From: an uncultured Rhodospirillales bacterium
GTDB lineage: Bacteria; Pseudomonadota; Alphaproteobacteria; Acetobacterales; Acetobacteraceae
Direction: 5' to 3'
DNA: 9,488 nt
Assembly: GCA_903844785.1 (NCBI GenBank)
Contig: CAIMVB010000226.1
Location: 1-9,488, forward strand
Shown piece by piece: positions 1 through 6,917 of this stretch. A model generated the notes under the pieces. That model was given only the letters and a program-made list of their open reading frames with translations. It made no database searches and had not been told where the DNA came from. Position 1 is the stretch's first letter, and each line of letters begins with the position of its first letter. A program made the translations under genes and the position numbers.

Positions 1-765
1 CTGGGCGATGCACTCGGCAAGATCGCCGCCGAAAAAGCCGGGATTATGCGGTCAGGTGTACCCTGCGTGACTGGGGCGCAGGCGCCGGAAGCGCTTTCGG
101 TGATCAGCGCCACCGCTGCCGAATGCGCCGCGCCATTGCTGCAGCGCGGGCAGGATTGGTTTTGTGAGGTTACCGCGCAGGGCCTTACTTTCCGTGATGC
201 GCAAGGCGCATTGGCGCTACCGCCGCCGGGGCTGATCGGCCCGCATCAGGCGGATAATGCCGGCATCGCCATTGCCGCGCTGCGGGCAGCGCAACTACCC
301 TGGCTGAATGATGCGGCGATTGCGCGCGGGGTTGCCAATGCTTCTTGGCCCGCGCGCCTGCAACGCCTTGAAGGCAGCCTTGCGGCGCTATTGCCGGCGG
401 ATTTTTCGCTGTGGCTCGATGGCGGGCATAATGCCGGCGCTGGGGTGGCGCTGGCGCAGCATTTCGCGGCATGGCGTGATCAGCCGTTACACCTTGTGAT
501 CGGCATGAAGCAGGGCAAGGCGAGTGCGGAATTTCTCCGCCCGTTATTGCCGTTTGCCACAACCATTCACGCAGTCGCCGAACCCGGCCAGCATCTGGCG
601 ATGAGTGTGGCTGACATTATTGCCGCCAGCGGCGGTATCGCTGAACCCGGCCCGACAGTCGCTGAGGCCCTCGGCAAAATCGCCAGCCGCGCTCAACCGG
701 GCCGAGTGCTGATTGCGGGCAGCCTTTATCTGGCGGGCGAAGTGTTGAAGGGTGATCTTGGTTAG
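1..765 (+). CDS. folC: Bifunctional folylpolyglutamate synthase / dihydrofolate synthase, C-terminal part (cut by window start)
   Basis: FolC is a cytoplasmic Mur-ligase-type enzyme. It joins L-glutamate to dihydropteroate and then lengthens the gamma-glutamyl tail of reduced folates, using ATP. The reading frame is open from base 1, so the N-terminal half with the ATP P-loop lies outside the window; 254 residues are visible. The first residues (LGDALGKIAAEKAGI) match the family's conserved LGxTLxxIAxEKAGI segment. PHQADNAGIA (about 241-270) is the usual HQxxNAxxA motif. LDGGHNAGAG (about 415-444) corresponds to the family's D-x-AHNPxG motif at the start of the C-terminal domain, with Gly-Gly-His-Asn-Ala replacing Ala-His-Asn-Pro. 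The protein ends with the typical AGSLYLAGEVL. The gene converges with the peroxidase gene, 43 bases away. Identification is secure; the altered AHNPxG motif is the only oddity. Confidence 0.95.
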   Translation: MGDALGKIAAEKAGIMRSGVPCVTGAQAPEALSVISATAAECAAPLLQRGQDWFCEVTAQGLTFRDAQGALALPPPGLIGPHQADNAGIAIAALRAAQLPWLNDAAIARGVANASWPARLQRLEGSLAALLPADFSLWLDGGHNAGAGVALAQHFAAWRDQPLHLVIGMKQGKASAEFLRPLLPFATTIHAVAEPGQHLAMSVADIIAASGGIAEPGPTVAEALGKIASRAQPGRVLIAGSLYLAGEVLKGDLG

Positions 766-786
766 AGATCAGCCGCTCAAGCTTTT

Positions 787-822
787 GCCGGTTTCGACAA
801 TCGGCTTCCTATTGTGTCCGGC
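787..822. terminator. Possible bidirectional terminator hairpin between convergent genes
   Basis: GCCGG (787-791) can pair with CCGGC (818-822), and inside it ACAAT (797-801) with ATTGT (811-815), leaving a 9-base loop and an asymmetric internal loop. It sits between folC and the convergent peroxidase gene and overlaps the peroxidase stop codon. There is no clear T-run on either side, so it is at best a weak terminator. Confidence 0.22.
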
Positions 823-1819
823 GTGAAAGCGAAACCGCGTAGGATGATGCGCGCGCCTGCAGGGTCGGGTCATCGCTCATTTCAATCCCCGGTGATTGAT
901 CAAGGATCATGAAGCTGATCGGATCACATGGCCCGCCGGGGCCGGCGGAAACCTCGGTCACGGTCAGGCGGCCAACAACGGCGCGCGGGCGATCATCCGG
1001 CCAGGCAATGGTAGGGTTCCGCACATCATCACCCTGCCCAGGGAATTGCAGCACCATGTCGAATTCCACTGGCGCGGTGGCGATGCGCCGACGCAGCTCA
1101 TCGGCAAGGAAGTTATTGCCCAGGCTTTGCATCTGCTCAGCTGTCAGGCGTTCCACCCCCGCGCGCGGTTCAAATGTCCATCGTGCCGGGCGCACCTGGC
1201 CATCCTGCCCGCGAAACATGAAGGTATTCACCCCCCAATACGGCGTGGTGGCGAAGCTTGCCGGCGGTGCATTCGCCGCAAGAAAGCGCCCCTGATTGCC
1301 GACCGAAGGATTGGCGGCAACGAAGGCCGCGAAGGCTGCGGCACGTTCAGGATTGGGTCTGCCTGTCGCCGGGTCATTCGCGCGCGACAGCAGCCCATCC
1401 ACCAACGCCTGCGGCGTGGGCGATCCGAAAACCGGTGCCGAGATATTCGCCATTTCAAACAAATCGCCAGAAGGTGCTTCGAAGCGGATGGAAAGGCTGC
1501 GCGTGCCACGCGCCGTGTCGGAGGCGTTGGGATTGGCACCTGCCACACCGAAACGGATCAGCGCCGTATTGCGCTGGCCGCTGAAGACCGGCGCCACGGA
1601 AAGCCTGGTGCCTTCAGCGGTGGCCACGAAATGCCCTGCCGCACAAAGACCCTTGGGGTGGCTGGGACGATGGGTGCGCACTGGCCCAAGCACGGCTTCA
1701 AAGGCGTCCACAATCGCATCAGGGCTTGGCTGCGCCGAAGCCGGGCCCGATGTGATGAGCATCGCAGAAATGGCAGCACCAGCGAAGAAGACCAGGCGGC
1801 TTGGGCGTGTGGCGGACAT
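809..1819 (-). CDS. Secreted catalase-family heme peroxidase
   Basis: This 336-residue protein belongs to the small catalase-related peroxidases, which keep the catalase heme fold but lack the large C-terminal regions of full catalases (about 480 residues or more). Residues 1-29 look like a Sec signal peptide: basic start, hydrophobic stretch (about 9-23) and an ASA cleavage site before Q30, so the mature enzyme is probably periplasmic. HPKGLCAAGHF (54-64) matches the catalase HAKGxxxxGxF segment, making His54 the likely distal heme histidine; Asn125 in FEMANISAPVF is the likely distal asparagine. Near the end, R323-A-S-S-Y327 fits the catalase RxxxY pattern, with Tyr327 the expected proximal heme ligand. 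The ATG at 1819 is preceded by GGGAAG eight bases upstream. The likely role is peroxide-dependent oxidation; the substrate cannot be read from sequence. It has its own promoter-like sequence and is probably separate from the tyrA operon. Confidence 0.88.
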   Translation of the reverse strand: MSATRPSRLVFFAGAAISAMLITSGPASAQPSPDAIVDAFEAVLGPVRTHRPSHPKGLCAAGHFVATAEGTRLSVAPVFSGQRNTALIRFGVAGANPNASDTARGTRSLSIRFEAPSGDLFEMANISAPVFGSPTPQALVDGLLSRANDPATGRPNPERAAAFAAFVAANPSVGNQGRFLAANAPPASFATTPYWGVNTFMFRGQDGQVRPARWTFEPRAGVERLTAEQMQSLGNNFLADELRRRIATAPVEFDMVLQFPGQGDDVRNPTIAWPDDRPRAVVGRLTVTEVSAGPGGPCDPISFMILDQSPGIEMSDDPTLQARASSYAVSLSRRTQ

Positions 1820-1847
1820 GGTGTTTTCTTCCCAGGCGAGTGATGGA

Positions 1848-1889
1848 CCGAAGCGATCTTCGGCAGAGCCTTTGCGGCGCTTCAGCCGC
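1848..1889 (-). other. Two hairpins in the peroxidase 5' leader
   Basis: CCGAAG/CTTCGG (1848-1853 with 1858-1863) forms a perfect 6-bp stem with a tetraloop. GCGGC/GCCGC (1874-1878 with 1885-1889) forms a 5-bp stem with a 6-base loop. Both lie between the proposed promoter and the ATG, so they would be in the mRNA leader. They could affect translation or stability, or weaken read-through from tyrA. Function is inference. Confidence 0.3.
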
Positions 1890-1903
1890 GCCCCATTTCA
1901 TTC

Positions 1904-1932
1904 ATCATCAGATTGCCGCTTACGAGAGTCAA
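1904..1932 (-). promoter_or_regulatory. Candidate sigma-70 promoter for the peroxidase gene
   Basis: On the minus strand TTGACT (1927-1932) is followed after exactly 17 bases by GATGAT (1904-1909): five of six and four of six matches to the -35 and -10 consensus. It lies in the 137-base gap between tyrA and the peroxidase gene and would give a leader of about 75-80 bases. No operator for an oxidative-stress regulator was recognised. Confidence 0.45.
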
Positions 1933-1956
1933 GAAATTTCGTTTTATAACTGAAGT

Positions 1957-2844
1957 CTAAGCCTGCTTCCGCTCAATCAGGCTGCGCCTGATCTTCCGCC
2001 CGCGCTTGATGCGGTCTTCAATGAAGCCGGCTTCACCGCGGCGAATGGCGCGGCCAAAGGCGTGCGCGTCCTCGGAAAAGCGGGACAGCATTTCAAGCAC
2101 CGCTTCGCGATTATTCAGAAAAACATCGCGCCACATATCAACATCAGATGCAGCGATGCGCGTGAAATCGCGAAAGCCCGATGCGGCGAATTTCAGCACC
2201 GCTTCCTTGGTTTCTTCCGCCAAATCATCCGCCGTGCCGCAAATGGTGAAGGCAATCAGATGCGGCAAATGACTGACAATGGCGACAACCTTGTCATGCG
2301 TGATCGGGTCCATGGTTTCAATCATGGAACCGCAACGCCGCCACAACTCCTTCACCTTTTCCACCGCCGCAGGGTCGCTGACTGGCAGTGGGGTGACGAT
2401 GCAATAGCGGCCTTCAAACAATTCCGGGAAACCCGCATCGGGGCCGGAATGCTCGGTCCCCGCCATGGGGTGGGCCGGGATCAGATGCACGCCTTCAGGC
2501 ATAAGCGGCGCCAAATCACGCACCACGCTGCCCTTGGTGGATCCCACATCGGTCAGCACCGCACCCGGCGCCAGATGCGGCGCGATATGGCGCATGGCAT
2601 CGGCATAGGCACCAACGGGGATGCAGAAAATCACGCCATCGCAGCCTTCAACGGCACGCGCGGCATCCGCTTCCACCACATCCGCGATGCCCAGTTCGCG
2701 CACACGCTGAAGAGTCTCAGCCCGCCGCGTGGTGACAACAATGGTCTTCGCAATATCGCCGCGCTTTTTCGCAACCCGCGCGATGGAAGAACCGATCAGC
2801 CCAATGCCAACCAGACAAAGCCGATTGAAAAGCGGTTCAGCCAT
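1957..2844 (-). CDS. tyrA: Prephenate/arogenate (cyclohexadienyl) dehydrogenase
   Basis: TyrA carries out the NAD(P)-dependent oxidative decarboxylation of prephenate or arogenate, the committed step to tyrosine. From the ATG at 2844 it has 295 residues, normal for a single-domain bacterial enzyme without chorismate mutase or ACT regulatory domains. The Rossmann motif GIGLIG is at 13-18, TDVGSTKG at 98-105, and the conserved [10 protein letters not shown], holding the family's catalytic histidine, at 125-134. SHLPHLIAF (191-199) is the second conserved active-site segment in the helical C-terminal domain. A TTG at 2865 in frame could add seven residues, but the ATG makes the compact ATGGCTGA overlap with the aminotransferase stop and is preferred. 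No strong Shine-Dalgarno precedes it, consistent with translational coupling. Preference for prephenate or arogenate, and for NAD or NADP, cannot be decided here. Confidence 0.93.
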   Translation of the reverse strand: MAEPLFNRLCLVGIGLIGSSIARVAKKRGDIAKTIVVTTRRAETLQRVRELGIADVVEADAARAVEGCDGVIFCIPVGAYADAMRHIAPHLAPGAVLTDVGSTKGSVVRDLAPLMPEGVHLIPAHPMAGTEHSGPDAGFPELFEGRYCIVTPLPVSDPAAVEKVKELWRRCGSMIETMDPITHDKVVAIVSHLPHLIAFTICGTADDLAEETKEAVLKFAASGFRDFTRIAASDVDMWRDVFLNNREAVLEMLSRFSEDAHAFGRAIRRGEAGFIEDRIKRGRKIRRSLIERKQA

Positions 2845-3928
2845 GTTGCGCCATGAAGGCTGCAATCGCTTCCGCTACCATCTGGCATTCCTCACCCGTG
2901 CCGATGCTGATGCGCAGGCACATGGGCAGGCCATAGCCACCCATGGCGCGCACGATCAGCCCGCGCGCCTTAAGCGCCGCATCAGCGGCCTTGGCCTTTT
3001 CCGGCGTGCCGAAATCCGCGAGCAGAAAATTCCCCTCGCTTGGCCAGACCTTCACACCAGATGCGGTCAATGCCGCCGCCAGCTTGCCGCGCCATTCGGT
3101 ATTGTGCGCGATGGCTTTTTCAATCCAGCCCGCTTCCTGCACAGCGGCAATGCCAGCCGCCATCGCCGCTGCATTCACATTGAAGGGCCCGCGAACGCGC
3201 CCCAATACATCCACCACCGCCTGCGGCGCATAAGCCCAGCCCAGTCGCATGCCACCCAGGCCAAAAATTTTGGAGAAGGTGCGCGTCATCACGGTATTGC
3301 CGCCGCCCGCATCCACCAGCGCCGCGCCCGCATCATAATCAGGCCGCGTCACATATTCGGCATAGGCGGAATCAAGCACCAGCAGAATGTCATCGCGCAG
3401 CCCCGCGCGCAGCCGCACCATTTCCGATTGCGGCAGGATGGACCCTGTTGGGTTATTCGGATTGGCCAGAAACACCATCCGGGTGCGCGGCCCAACCGCG
3501 GCCAGCATGGCGTCCACATCCACGGTCAAATTGCGTTCCGGCACCTTGATGATCTGGCAGCCAGCCCAACGCCCGGTAATGTCATACATCATGAAGCCAT
3601 GGGCAGACATCACCAGTTCTGTCCCCTCACCGCCATAGGCAAGGATCAAGAGCGCCAGCAATTCATCCGATCCATTGCCGCAGACAATCCGCGCGGGGTC
3701 CAGACCGAAACGCGCACCGATCGCTTCCCGCAACGCCTTGGCGCCACCATCGGGGTAGCGATGCGCATCGGCGGCCATGCCAGTAATGGCGGCAATGGCG
3801 CCTGGCGGCGGGCCAAAAGCGCCTTCATTGGATGATAGCTTCACAATCCGGTTTACGCCGGGGATTTTCGATTCACCCCCGACATAGGGCTCTACCGAAA
3901 GGATCGAAGGGCGCGGCATCACGGTCAT
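2837..3928 (-). CDS. hisC: Histidinol-phosphate / aromatic aminotransferase (HisC type)
   Basis: This is a class I/II PLP-dependent aminotransferase of 363 residues, the usual HisC length. Visible motifs are [10 protein letters not shown] (31-40), the phosphate-binding region GNGSDEL (84-90), NPNNPTG (156-162), D186 and Y189 in [10 protein letters not shown], and [14 protein letters not shown] (218-231), where Lys220 forms the PLP Schiff base. HisC enzymes convert histidinol phosphate to imidazole-acetol phosphate (reversibly, with 2-oxoglutarate/glutamate). Several members also transaminate phenylpyruvate, 4-hydroxyphenylpyruvate or prephenate. Its position between chorismate mutase and tyrA, with no other his gene in the window, suggests an aromatic role, alone or with histidine synthesis. 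The ATG at 3928 overlaps the mutase stop by four bases (ATGA), with GGAG (3936-3939) seven bases upstream as the ribosome site. Confidence 0.92.
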   Translation of the reverse strand: MTVMPRPSILSVEPYVGGESKIPGVNRIVKLSSNEGAFGPPPGAIAAITGMAADAHRYPDGGAKALREAIGARFGLDPARIVCGNGSDELLALLILAYGGEGTELVMSAHGFMMYDITGRWAGCQIIKVPERNLTVDVDAMLAAVGPRTRMVFLANPNNPTGSILPQSEMVRLRAGLRDDILLVLDSAYAEYVTRPDYDAGAALVDAGGGNTVMTRTFSKIFGLGGMRLGWAYAPQAVVDVLGRVRGPFNVNAAAMAAGIAAVQEAGWIEKAIAHNTEWRGKLAAALTASGVKVWPSEGNFLLADFGTPEKAKAADAALKARGLIVRAMGGYGLPMCLRISIGTGEECQMVAEAIAAFMAQHG

Positions 3929-4761
3929 GACACATCTCCAGCAACTGGCACGGCATAGGCGCCCAGCAAAACGGCGTGAAGGGTAGCAAGGCGCGGATCG
4001 CCGGCGGCGATAAAAGCATCAATTTCGGCCAGCGCCAGGCTGCGCCCGCCCTGCCGCAACAGGCAGACAACCCGCCCCACAAGCCCCGCTTCCGCCAATT
4101 GGCGCGCGAAACTATCGCGGGACGCATCAGCGCTGCCTTCCAGCCGCACGAGGCTACGATCTTCGCCCGAGGCATCCGGCGGCACAGGTGCCACCACCAA
4201 CGCCGCATCCGCCCGCATGGCATCGGCCAGGAATGGCAAGCGCGCCACAATGCAAAGGCGCGGCGCTTCCAGGCTTTGCCACCAGGCGCCTTCGCCCTCA
4301 CCGCTCGGGGCTGGCAGCACGGCGACCGAAGCCTTGCCGGCGCTCAATGCCGCCAAAGCCTGGGCGGGGGAGGCAAAGGCGGTCAGCGGTGTTTGCGTGC
4401 CGAAATGCTCCCGCGCCAGCGCCAGGCTTGGCGCCCCTTCGCTGGATGCAGCGACAGCGGCGGTAAAGCCACCCTGGATTGCCGTATGGGCCATGAAAAT
4501 ATGGCGCCAAATGCGCACCACCGCACCGCGAGACAAAGCGCCCTGATGCCGCGCGAGCAGCCGGCGAAGGACCGCCGCTTCCCGGCCTGGGCGCAGCGGG
4601 GAACCACCGCCCGTCTTGGCGCGGCTGGCCGCCATGCGGGAAACCACGGCAGCGCGGCGCATCAGCAAATCATGCATCGCGTCATCCAGCGCATCTATTT
4701 CAGCGCGCAGCGCGGTAAGGGCGGGATCGGCGGGCGGGGCCGGGGGGGCTTTATCGTTCAT
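3925..4761 (-). CDS. AroQ-type chorismate mutase with degenerate prephenate-dehydratase-like C-terminal region
   Basis: Residues about 14-98 form an AroQ chorismate mutase domain, which converts chorismate to prephenate. [19 protein letters not shown] (18-36) supplies the N-terminal helix and arginines, [18 protein letters not shown] (55-72) contains the conserved RE pair with Glu61, and the domain ends in [14 protein letters not shown] (83-96), where Gln96 matches the final active-site glutamine. The lysine expected after the first helix is uncertain (R47 or K49). Residues about 102-265 follow the outline of a prephenate dehydratase: a [16 protein letters not shown] segment, GKASVAVLP where active enzymes have GxADYGVVPIENS, and a second half-domain. 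However, the ENS and catalytic TRF motifs are absent and there is no ACT domain with ESRP, so dehydratase activity is unlikely. The 278-residue protein starts a three-gene operon with hisC and tyrA. It is certain as a gene; the tail assignment is a memory-based comparison. Confidence 0.85.
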   Translation of the reverse strand: MNDKAPPAPPADPALTALRAEIDALDDAMHDLLMRRAAVVSRMAASRAKTGGGSPLRPGREAAVLRRLLARHQGALSRGAVVRIWRHIFMAHTAIQGGFTAAVAASSEGAPSLALAREHFGTQTPLTAFASPAQALAALSAGKASVAVLPAPSGEGEGAWWQSLEAPRLCIVARLPFLADAMRADAALVVAPVPPDASGEDRSLVRLEGSADASRDSFARQLAEAGLVGRVVCLLRQGGRSLALAEIDAFIAAGDPRLATLHAVLLGAYAVPVAGDVS

Positions 4762-4787
4762 GCGAGACCAATTCTTCGGGGCAGCAT

Positions 4788-4898
4788 TAGAGCATTTTCA
4801 AACCAAGTGGAATCACTTGGCTCTCCGGAAAATGCGACCAAACAAGGATTTAGTGCGCGTCCTGTGGACGAATGTGAACGGGATGCGCGCTAACCCCC
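4788..4898 (+). repeat. Structured intergenic repeat, copy 1 (before metX)
   Basis: This stretch of about 110 bases aligns along its whole length with 6791-6900 at roughly 80% identity. The first hairpin has an outer 8-bp stem GCATTTTC/GAAAATGC (4792-4799 with 4828-4835) and an inner 7-bp stem CCAAGTG/CACTTGG (4803-4809 with 4814-4820). The second hairpin pairs GCGCG (4855-4859) with CGCGC (4886-4890) and TCCTGT (4860-4865) with ACGGGA (4878-4883), closing a 12-base loop ending ACGAATGTGA. It lies in the divergent region between the chorismate mutase gene and metX. From memory it resembles the TAGAGCATTTTC-type intergenic palindromic repeats common in alphaproteobacteria. Confidence 0.85.
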
Positions 4899-4950
4899 CA
4901 TCGCCGCGCGCCAAGCGCCCCAACCAATGCCCGCCGCCCGCACGCCATGG

Positions 4951-4978
4951 TTGCGCCGGGTGGGGTGGCGGCTTAAAT
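4951..4978 (+). promoter_or_regulatory. Candidate promoter for metX giving a leaderless or near-leaderless mRNA
   Basis: TTGCGC (4951-4956), a 16-base spacer and TTAAAT (4973-4978) resemble -35 and -10 elements. Transcription would begin about 7 bases downstream, at or just before the metX ATG (4988). No Shine-Dalgarno lies ahead of that ATG; the preceding bases are pyrimidine-rich (CCTACCTCC). TTAAAT is also the only AT-rich hexamer in this GC-rich stretch. No SAM riboswitch could be recognised between the repeat and the start codon. Confidence 0.38.
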
Positions 4979-4987
4979 CCTACCTCC

Positions 4988-6142
4988 ATGAGCCAGACCA
5001 TCGCCCCCCTGCCGGAAGTGGCCCATCAGGCCGCCATCTTCCCCGATGGCCTGGCGCTGGATTGCGGCGCCGTCGTCGCACCGCTGACAGTAGCCTATCG
5101 CACTTACGGCACGCTGAATGCGGCAGGCAGCAATGCGTTGCTGATCTGCCACGCGCTGACGGGCGATCAATATGTTGCCGAAAACCACCCCATTACCGGC
5201 AAGCCCGGCTGGTGGGAAAATATCATCGGCCCGGGCAAGCCGCTCGATACGGATCGCTATTTTTTGGTTTGCGCCAATGTGCTGGGCGGCTGCATGGGCT
5301 CCACCGGGCCGCGCAGTGAAATGACCGATGCGGCGGGGCGCGGGCTTGGCCGGCCTTGGGGGACGGATTTTCCTTCCGTCACCATCCGCGACATGGTGCG
5401 CGCGCAAAAGCGGCTGATGGAAAAGCTTGGGATCAATCGTTGGCTTGCCGTGATTGGCGGGTCCATGGGCGGGATGCAGGTGCTGGAATGGGCCGCGACC
5501 TACCCTGAAGCGGTTTATGCCGCCGCGCCTATCGCGACCGCGGCGCATCATTCGGCACAAAACATCGCTTTCCATGAAGTGGGCCGCGCGGCCATTCATT
5601 CCGACCCGGATTGGCAGGGCGGGCGCTATTGGGAAGCCGACATCATCCCCGCCAAGGGCCTTTCTGTGGCGCGCATGGTGGCGCACATCACCTATTTGTC
5701 CGAAAAAGCACTGACGCGGAAATTTGGCCGGCGGCTACGCGGCGCTTCCGCGCTGACCTTCCTGGAAGATGTGTTTGAGGTGGAAAGCTATCTTCGCCAC
5801 CAGGGCTCGACCTTTGTGCGCCGCTTTGATGCGAATTCCTACCTGACCATCACGCGCGCGATGGATTTCTTTGATTTGGCGGCGGAACATGAAGGCGATT
5901 TGGCGGCGGCCTTTCGCGGCACCGCGACACGCTTTTTCGTCGCTTCCTTCAATAGCGATTGGCTGTTCCCAACCAGTGAAAGCCGCACCCTGGTGCGCGC
6001 GCTGAATATGGCGGCGGCCAATGTCAGCTTTGTTGAGATTGACAGCGACAAGGGCCATGACGCCTTCCTGCTGGAAGAACCAGATTTCCATCGCGCTTTG
6101 GGCGGTTTCCTCGCCGGTTGCGCCGAACGGCTAGGGGTGTAG
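4988..6142 (+). CDS. metX: Homoserine O-acyltransferase (MetX)
   Basis: MetX is a cytoplasmic alpha/beta-hydrolase-fold enzyme that acylates the hydroxyl of L-homoserine from acyl-CoA (acetyl-CoA in most family members), the first committed step to methionine. The 384-residue product has the family's full set of motifs: ALTGDQ (56-61), [12 protein letters not shown] (97-108), the nucleophile elbow GGSMGG with Ser159 (157-162), and the remaining triad residues Asp324 in FNSDWLFP and His357 in DKGHDAFL. The ATG at 4988 gives [10 protein letters not shown] and the normal family length. The frame stays open upstream to 4616, but that would run through the repeat and antisense to the chorismate mutase gene, so it is rejected. 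metW begins four bases after the stop. Some MetX proteins use succinyl-CoA instead; that cannot be settled by eye. Confidence 0.95.
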   Translation: MSQTIAPLPEVAHQAAIFPDGLALDCGAVVAPLTVAYRTYGTLNAAGSNALLICHALTGDQYVAENHPITGKPGWWENIIGPGKPLDTDRYFLVCANVLGGCMGSTGPRSEMTDAAGRGLGRPWGTDFPSVTIRDMVRAQKRLMEKLGINRWLAVIGGSMGGMQVLEWAATYPEAVYAAAPIATAAHHSAQNIAFHEVGRAAIHSDPDWQGGRYWEADIIPAKGLSVARMVAHITYLSEKALTRKFGRRLRGASALTFLEDVFEVESYLRHQGSTFVRRFDANSYLTITRAMDFFDLAAEHEGDLAAAFRGTATRFFVASFNSDWLFPTSESRTLVRALNMAAANVSFVEIDSDKGHDAFLLEEPDFHRALGGFLAGCAERLGV

Positions 6143-6145
6143 CGC

Positions 6146-6793
6146 GTGACGATGGATGGCGTGCAATATGTCGCGAAGAATATGCGGCTGGATCTGCGCC
6201 TGATTGCGGAGATGATTCCGCATGATGCGCGCGTTTTGGATATTGGCTGCGGCGATGGCGCGTTGATCGAATATCTGGCGCGCGAAAAACGCGCCGATGC
6301 ACGCGGCATTGAAATTGATATGGCGCAGGTCACCAAGGCAGTCTCGGCCGGGCTTGCCGTGATCCATGGTGATGCAGATAACGATCTGGCCTTTTATCCC
6401 GATGGCGCCTTTGATTATGTGGTGCTGTCACGGACCTTGCAGGCGGTGGAAAAGCCGCGCGAAGTGCTGCGCCAATTGCTGCGCATTGGGCGCTACGCGA
6501 TTGTTTCCTTCCCCAATTTTGGCCATTGGCAAATGCGCTGGCGGCTTTTGTGGGGCGGGCAGATGCCGGATACGGAAACCTGGAACCGGCCCTGGTATGA
6601 AACGCCCAATATCCACCCCTGCACGATCACGGATTTCACCACGCTTTGCGCGCTGGATGGCTATGCGGTGGAACGTTGGCTCGCGGTGGATGAGCAGGGG
6701 CTGAAGGCGCCTTGGCGCCGTTCGCTGCGGCTGGCCAATCTGTTTGGCGAACAGGCGCTTTTCATGCTGCGCCGGATCGGGCCGGGCGTTTAG
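6146..6793 (+). CDS. metW: Methionine biosynthesis protein MetW
   Basis: MetW is a small class I SAM-dependent-methyltransferase-fold protein nearly always encoded next to metX in proteobacteria. Its partner role is to support MetX activity; a direct catalytic reaction is not well established. The 215-residue product shows the SAM-binding motif VLDIGCGDGAL (30-40) and the family-typical SFPNFGHWQMRW, followed by WYETPNIHPCTITDF. The GTG at 6146 lies three bases after the metX TAG, with AGGGG (6133-6137) as ribosome site; an in-frame ATG at 6152 is the alternative. With metX it forms a two-gene operon. Its TAG stop (6791-6793) coincides with the first three bases of the second repeat copy, so the repeat appears to set the C-terminus. 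Confidence 0.93.
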   Translation: MTMDGVQYVAKNMRLDLRLIAEMIPHDARVLDIGCGDGALIEYLAREKRADARGIEIDMAQVTKAVSAGLAVIHGDADNDLAFYPDGAFDYVVLSRTLQAVEKPREVLRQLLRIGRYAIVSFPNFGHWQMRWRLLWGGQMPDTETWNRPWYETPNIHPCTITDFTTLCALDGYAVERWLAVDEQGLKAPWRRSLRLANLFGEQALFMLRRIGPGV

Positions 6794-6900
6794 AGCAGTT
6801 TCAAGCCAAGTGGCATCACTTGGCGGTTCGAAAAATGCGTCCAAACAGGGGTTTGGCGTATATCCCGTCAACGAATGTGAACGGGAAACGCCCTAACCCC
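6791..6900 (+). repeat. Structured intergenic repeat, copy 2 (after metW)
   Basis: This is the second copy of the element at 4788-4898, in the same orientation. It fills nearly the whole 124-base gap between the convergent metW and regulator genes. The inner stem CCAAGTG/CACTTGG (6806-6812 with 6817-6823) is unchanged, with loop GCAT instead of GAAT. The outer stem GCAGTTTC/GAAAAATGC is interrupted by a mismatch. The second hairpin pairs GGCGT (6855-6859) with ACGCC (6888-6892) and TCCCGT (6863-6868) with ACGGGA (6881-6886), again closing a loop ending ACGAATGTGA. It may end transcription from both sides, but there is no T-run typical of an intrinsic terminator. Confidence 0.85.
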
Positions 6901-6917
6901 GCCCGCCGGGCTGCCCA

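Noticed and set aside
896..1843. Long open frame on the + strand opposite the peroxidase gene (315 codons)
   Set aside because: It is antisense to a gene with clear heme motifs and a signal peptide, and its protein is a Arg/His/Gly-rich shadow typical of GC-rich DNA.
2729..3835. Long + strand frame (368 codons) opposite hisC and tyrA
   Set aside because: No recognisable motif, composition rich in His, Arg and Gln, and entirely antisense to two well-supported genes.
3976..4893. + strand frame (305 codons) opposite the chorismate mutase gene
   Set aside because: Shadow of the mutase gene that runs into the repeat; no family features.
4616..4987. N-terminal extension of metX by 124 codons
   Set aside because: It would be antisense to the mutase start and pass through the repeat; family length and N-terminus fit the ATG at 4988.
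4899..4987. SAM-II type riboswitch ahead of metX
   Set aside because: Expected in some alphaproteobacterial met genes, but the pseudoknot and conserved core could not be found, and the likely promoter lies too close to the ATG.
4788..6900. metXW as an insertion-sequence or composite transposon
   Set aside because: The flanking copies are direct, with no transposase and no clear target duplication; they look like dispersed intergenic repeats.
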